From positions 1-8,824 of the forward strand of contig JAQUUM010000041.1 in assembly GCA_028693885.1 (NCBI GenBank): a DNA stretch of 8,824 nucleotides, read 5' to 3'. The first letter of the stretch is position 1. Each line of letters starts with the position of its first letter. Below the pieces are notes generated by a model. The model was not told the DNA's origin. It saw only the letters and a list, made by a program, of their open reading frames with translations, and ran no database searches. This DNA comes from Bacilli bacterium (GTDB taxonomy: Bacteria > Bacillota_I > Bacilli_A > ML615J-28 > CAG-698). Below, piece after piece: positions 6,619-8,824 of this stretch. The translations under genes were made by a program, and so were the position numbers.

Positions 6619-6831
6619 ATGAGCACAGGAACAGTAAAATGGTTCAATAAGGAAAAAGGATTTGGCTTTATCTCTAATGACAATGGTGGAGAAGATGTAT
6701 TCGTACATTATACTGCTATAGTTGGAGATGGATACAAAGCACTTGTTGAAGGCCAAAAAGTTACTTTTGAAGTTGAAACAGATCCAAAAAACGCAAAAAA
6801 ACTTAGAGCTACTAATGTTACAGCGGTCTAA
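6619..6831 (+). CDS. Cold shock domain protein (CspA/CspB family)
   Basis: This 70-residue single-stranded nucleic acid binding protein consists of one cold shock domain. It starts [18 protein letters not shown], with RNP1 as KGFGFI (13-18) and RNP2 as VFVHY (27-31), and ends near the usual length of 65-70 residues. Such proteins melt RNA secondary structure and act as RNA chaperones and antiterminators. The ATG is preceded by a strong GGAGG site at 5-nt spacing; the frame extends further upstream, but that part overlaps the leader hairpin and is not credible coding sequence. It is the only plus-strand gene, divergent from the trx operon, with a strong promoter and a structured leader that could be a target of its own product. 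Whether it is cold-inducible or constitutive cannot be told from the sequence. Confidence 0.95.
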   Translation: MSTGTVKWFNKEKGFGFISNDNGGEDVFVHYTAIVGDGYKALVEGQKVTFEVETDPKNAKKLRATNVTAV

Positions 6832-6850
6832 TTAATCAAATTGTAAAAAT

Positions 6851-6888
6851 AACAAAACTGAGAATAACACTCTCAGTTTTGTTTTTTT
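6851..6888. terminator. Bidirectional terminator between cold shock gene and the LytTR operon
   Basis: CAAAACTGAGA (6853-6863) and TCTCAGTTTTG (6871-6881) form a perfect 11-bp stem, extendable by two A-T pairs, around a 7-nt loop. On the plus strand seven T's follow; on the minus strand TTATTTTTA follows. It serves both converging genes, and the minus-strand stop codon (6887-6889) overlaps its edge. Confidence 0.88.
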
Positions 6889-7306
6889 ATTCGTTTTCAG
6901 TATTTTTCTTCTCTTTTAGAAGTTTGTTTAAAAATTGTTCATCTTTTCTTACTCTATAAGAAATAATAATAACCGCTATACTATAAATTACCGCACACAC
7001 AAAAGCAAAAATATATATAGCAATTGATACCTTGAACATTAGAGCACCAAAGACTTCCTTAAAAACATAAATAGCCGGAATTAAACTAATAAAACCTAGC
7101 AAAATATTAATAATAGGAGGTAATTTTTTTGTTTTAAATATTACAACCGAAAAATCAAGAATAGCCGAGATTAATAGGGCCCCAATAGATAATCTTAAAT
7201 ATGATAACTGAGTACTAGTTCTTTTAAAAATTATAAAAGAAATTATTATAAAAATTATTGATAAAACTAAATAAATATAGGTTAATCTTTTAAAATAACT
7301 ATTCAT
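6887..7306 (-). CDS. DUF3021-like four-TM membrane protein, partner of the LytTR regulator
   Basis: This is a 139-residue integral membrane protein with four hydrophobic segments (about 8-27, 37-56, 64-82, 93-116) and a charged cytosolic tail (RVRKDEQFLNKLLKEKKNTENE). Size, topology and location directly after a stand-alone LytTR regulator match the DUF3021 family. In streptococcal LytTR regulatory systems such as HdrRM and BrsRM, a membrane protein encoded beside the regulator restrains it; a similar anti-activator role is inferred here. Its ATG lies 8 bp inside the regulator's reading frame and has AGGAGG at 8-nt spacing, so the two are translationally coupled. The family call rests on topology and context rather than a diagnostic motif. 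Confidence 0.75.
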   Translation of the reverse strand: MNSYFKRLTYIYLVLSIIFIIISFIIFKRTSTQLSYLRLSIGALLISAILDFSVVIFKTKKLPPIINILLGFISLIPAIYVFKEVFGALMFKVSIAIYIFAFVCAVIYSIAVIIISYRVRKDEQFLNKLLKEKKNTENE

Positions 7307-7748
7307 TTTTGTTGCCTCCTAACCTATATTTCAATTCTTTAACATATTTTCTTGAAACCTCTACTCTCTCTCCATTCAATAGCAATGCTTCTAATCTTCC
7401 ATTTATTTGAGATTTAAACCCTTTAATTTTATAAATATTTAAAATCATATTTTTACTAATTCTCATGAATATATCATCACCAAAAAAGTTTTCAATTTCA
7501 TACAACCTATAAGAAGTTTCGTAAGTATCGCTCTTAGTGTAACAAAATATTTTTTCATCGACACAATCAAAATAATATATTTCTTTTGGTGTTAAAATAT
7601 AATTCTCATTATCTTTCTTAACAACAATAGACTTATCAAGAAGTTGTAGAGTATTTATTATCTCTACAACTTTTTTATCTTTTATTAAGCAGTTAATCTC
7701 TACTTCTATTTCTTCAAATTGTTTACTTTCGTTAACTTTTATCTTCAT
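7299..7748 (-). CDS. Stand-alone LytTR-family DNA-binding transcriptional regulator
   Basis: This 149-residue protein has no receiver domain. A short N-terminal region (1-45) is followed by a LytTR domain (about 48-145) with the recognisable elements EIYYFDCVDEKIFCYT, YRLYEIENFF, FMRISKNMILNIYKIKGF and VEVSRKYVKELKYRL. LytTR domains bind direct repeats about two helical turns apart, and two identical repeats with exactly 21-bp period stand upstream of this operon (8476-8511). The ATG lies 2 bp after the lipoprotein stop; its GGAG ribosome binding site is inside the lipoprotein's last codons, and its own end overlaps the DUF3021-like gene by 8 bp. Without a receiver it is probably controlled by the neighbouring membrane protein and may autoactivate the operon. 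Targets outside the window are unknown. Confidence 0.88.
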   Translation of the reverse strand: MKIKVNESKQFEEIEVEINCLIKDKKVVEIINTLQLLDKSIVVKKDNENYILTPKEIYYFDCVDEKIFCYTKSDTYETSYRLYEIENFFGDDIFMRISKNMILNIYKIKGFKSQINGRLEALLLNGERVEVSRKYVKELKYRLGGNKNE

Positions 7749-7750
7749 CT

Positions 7751-8389
7751 TTACTCCAATTTTTGTTCGACTAAGTCTATTATACCATTAGCTAATTCAA
7801 TAAGTCTAGCACTACTATTAACTCTTGTATCCATATTATTTAGAGCGTTATTGTAAATTGAGTATATTAAATCAATGTTCTCTAAGGAATAACTACCATT
7901 GAGAGTTTTTATTTTTTCATAAACTTCACCAATTGTAGCCTTAATTTGATCTCTAAGTTCTAAAGCTTCTGCTATACTAGCGGTAATAATTAATCTCTCA
8001 TCACTTGTAAACTCAATTGATTGTCTAACAAAACTTCTCAAAACTACAACTTGACCTTTTAATTCTTCTTTGTTTGCATTTACAATTAATTGCATTTCTT
8101 TAATTGTATTTCTCATTTCTAGTATTTCCATAATCTTGTTCGCATCTTCTTCATACTGTGATAACTCAGTTGTACTTAATCTAATAAAACTGTTTTGATT
8201 TTCTTCAACAAATAAAGCTATTGCTTCTATTTCTTCAATATCTACATGATCCATTTTATTTGAAAGAGTAACTGTACTAGTCAAACTTTCTTCAAATCTT
8301 TGAATTTCAGAAGCACTAGTGCATCCTGAAAGCACGACAACAAATACTAATAATAAAGCTAAAACCATAATTCTAATAATTTTTTTCAT
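7751..8389 (-). CDS. Helical lipoprotein of unknown function
   Basis: I do not recognise this 212-residue protein. It has a classic lipoprotein signal: basic MKKIIR, a hydrophobic core, and the lipobox VVLSGC with the lipidated Cys23, so it should be anchored on the outer face of the cytoplasmic membrane. The remainder is predicted almost fully alpha-helical (for example residues 28-65, 75-125, 130-165, 168-212), acidic, with no catalytic motif and no cysteine after 23. AAAGGAG lies 8 nt before the ATG. It is the first gene of a tight operon with the LytTR regulator and the DUF3021-like membrane protein, which suggests it is the effector of, or the external sensor for, that pair. Both readings are inference. 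Confidence 0.85.
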   Translation of the reverse strand: MKKIIRIMVLALLLVFVVVLSGCTSASEIQRFEESLTSTVTLSNKMDHVDIEEIEAIALFVEENQNSFIRLSTTELSQYEEDANKIMEILEMRNTIKEMQLIVNANKEELKGQVVVLRSFVRQSIEFTSDERLIITASIAEALELRDQIKATIGEVYEKIKTLNGSYSLENIDLIYSIYNNALNNMDTRVNSSARLIELANGIIDLVEQKLE

Positions 8390-8411
8390 TTTTATTTCTC
8401 CTTTTATTTAT

Positions 8412-8430
8412 TTGTAATGTTTAATTACAA
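8412..8430 (-). promoter_or_regulatory. Perfect dyad in the lipoprotein leader (candidate operator)
   Basis: TTGTAAT (8412-8418) and ATTACAA (8424-8430) form a 7-bp inverted repeat with a 5-bp spacer, at or just after the predicted start site near 8428. A second palindrome, GTTAATATTAAC (8431-8442), abuts it. They could be a repressor site or merely AT-rich symmetry. Confidence 0.35.
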
Positions 8431-8434
8431 GTTA

Positions 8435-8463
8435 ATATTAACACATGAGAAAATAAAAAGAAA
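8435..8463 (-). promoter_or_regulatory. Candidate promoter of the lipoprotein-LytTR-DUF3021 operon
   Basis: On the minus strand TAATAT (8435-8440) is preceded by TG at 8442-8443, giving an extended -10. The hexamer 17 bp upstream, TTTCTT (8458-8463), is a poor -35. A weak -35 with a direct-repeat site immediately upstream is what an activated promoter looks like. Confidence 0.4.
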
Positions 8464-8475
8464 TGTTTGCACCTC

Positions 8476-8511
8476 TAAGATGCAAATTTTTAATGTTAAG
8501 ATGCAAATTTT
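8476..8511. repeat. Two identical 15-bp direct repeats, 21-bp period (candidate LytTR operator)
   Basis: TAAGATGCAAATTTT occurs at 8476-8490 and 8497-8511, identical in all 15 bases and offset by 21 bp, two turns of the helix. A third, inverted core TTTGCA lies at 8466-8471. The pair is upstream of the operon's weak promoter at about -48 to -83. LytTR proteins bind tandem direct repeats with this geometry, so it is probably the autoregulatory site of the LytTR protein encoded in the operon. The core sequence itself does not resemble the AgrA/ComE consensus. Confidence 0.6.
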
Positions 8512-8534
8512 AATATTTATTATCTATTTTATTT

Positions 8535-8567
8535 AAAAAATACATTTATCATTAAGATAAATGTATT
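8535..8567 (-). terminator. Intrinsic terminator of tRNA-Leu
   Basis: A perfect 12-bp stem (8539-8550 with 8556-8567, core TACATTTATC / GATAAATGTA) closes the loop ATTAA. On the minus strand it is followed by a short T run. It starts 11 bp after the tRNA 3' end. Confidence 0.75.
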
Positions 8568-8578
8568 AATTTATTATA

Positions 8579-8663
8579 TGGTGCCGCTGGCCGGATTCGA
8601 ACCAGCACGCCGTAAAGCGCTTGATTTTGAGTCAAGTTTGTCTACCAGTTTCAACACAGCGGC
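8579..8663 (-). tRNA. tRNA-Leu(CAA)
   Basis: The minus strand folds as an 85-nt type II tRNA including an encoded CCA. Acceptor strands GCCGCTG and CAGCGGC pair perfectly. The anticodon stem CTTGA/TCAAG encloses CTCAAAA, giving anticodon CAA, which reads UUG leucine codons. The T arm GCTGG-TTCGAAT-CCGGC and an extra variable-arm stem (CGC/GCG) are typical of tRNA-Leu. It has its own promoter and terminator. Confidence 0.95.
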
Positions 8664-8672
8664 ATATAAAAT

Positions 8673-8701
8673 ATTATATTATATTATAACTTAAAAAGCA
8701 A
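8673..8701 (-). promoter_or_regulatory. Candidate promoter of tRNA-Leu
   Basis: TTGCTT (8696-8701), a 17-bp spacer and TATAAT (8673-8678) lie on the minus strand, the -10 ending 9 bp before the mature tRNA 5' end. Two more overlapping TATAAT copies at 5-bp steps occur in the spacer, so the exact -10 is uncertain. Confidence 0.55.
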
Positions 8702-8749
8702 TATTTTATATAATTTTATTAAACCCAATATATACGTTTACAATTATTA

Positions 8750-8824
8750 TTAATATAACTTATTATATTCATCAATCAAAATATTTATGTTATCTTTAAA
8801 AATATTGAAATCATTTTTTCTTAA
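8750..8824 (-). CDS. Probable C-terminal end of an unidentified gene (runs off right edge)
   Basis: Only one of the three minus-strand frames is open from the right edge; it gives 24 residues ending NIFKDNINILIDEYNKLY and then TAA. The composition looks like an ordinary helical protein tail, but it is too short to identify and could be chance. The 86 bp from its stop to the tRNA hold no clear terminator, only the tRNA promoter. Confidence 0.4.
   Translation of the reverse strand, partial: LRKNDFNIFKDNINILIDEYNKLY

Noticed and set aside
8466..8491. Hairpin TTTGCA / TGCAAA followed by T5, as a plus-strand terminator
   Set aside because: The stem is only 6 bp with a 9-nt loop and no plus-strand gene precedes it; the right arm is better explained as part of the 21-bp direct repeat.
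8579..8663. tRNA 3' end as an integration site of a mobile element
   Set aside because: No repeat of the tRNA 3' end, integrase or phage-like gene is present in the window.
1..8824. Alternative genetic code, CRISPR arrays or insertion sequences
   Set aside because: Trp in conserved motifs is encoded by TGG, genes have no internal TGA requirement, and no repeat-spacer pattern, transposase or terminal inverted repeats were seen.

Overview
The window is a gene-dense, very AT-rich piece of bacterial chromosome. Intrinsic terminators with A/T-rich stems, AAGGAGG-type ribosome binding sites, extended -10 promoters (TGnTATAAT), an LSGC lipoprotein and a tRNA with encoded CCA all fit a low-GC Bacillota (Clostridia- or Erysipelotrichia-like) or a close walled relative of the Mollicutes. 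The tryptophan codon of the thioredoxin WCGPC site is TGG, so nothing suggests the Mycoplasma code. The superoxide reductase points to an anaerobe or microaerophile that must detoxify oxygen by-products. I would not name a genus.

Left block (1-4947, all on the minus strand): the N-terminal half of a MATE-family transporter runs off the left edge. Next to it, in transcription order, are a Na+/phosphate cotransporter of the NptA type with a PhoU-like tail, an OmpR/PhoB-type response regulator and a PhoR-like sensor kinase. The transporter promoter carries TTTACA-type repeats at 11-bp spacing, resembling a Bacillus Pho box, so this block is probably a self-regulated phosphate-uptake and sensing unit.

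Middle block (4953-6361, minus strand): a compact trx - peroxiredoxin - desulfoferrodoxin operon. Together they would convert superoxide to peroxide (Dfx), peroxide to water (Prx) and recycle the Prx disulfide (Trx).

Divergent from it, on the plus strand, is a 70-residue cold shock protein gene with a strong promoter and a leader of about 117 nt. That leader contains a complete terminator-like hairpin followed by seven T's between promoter and gene, which suggests attenuation or a small leader RNA.

Right block (6887-8389, minus strand): a translationally coupled operon of a helical lipoprotein of unknown function, a stand-alone LytTR DNA-binding regulator and a four-TM DUF3021-like membrane protein. 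Just upstream lie two identical 15-bp repeats spaced exactly 21 bp apart, the geometry expected of a LytTR operator. This is the most promising under-described system in the window. To the right are its tRNA neighbour, tRNA-Leu(CAA), with its own promoter and terminator, and a probable C-terminal fragment of another gene at the right edge.
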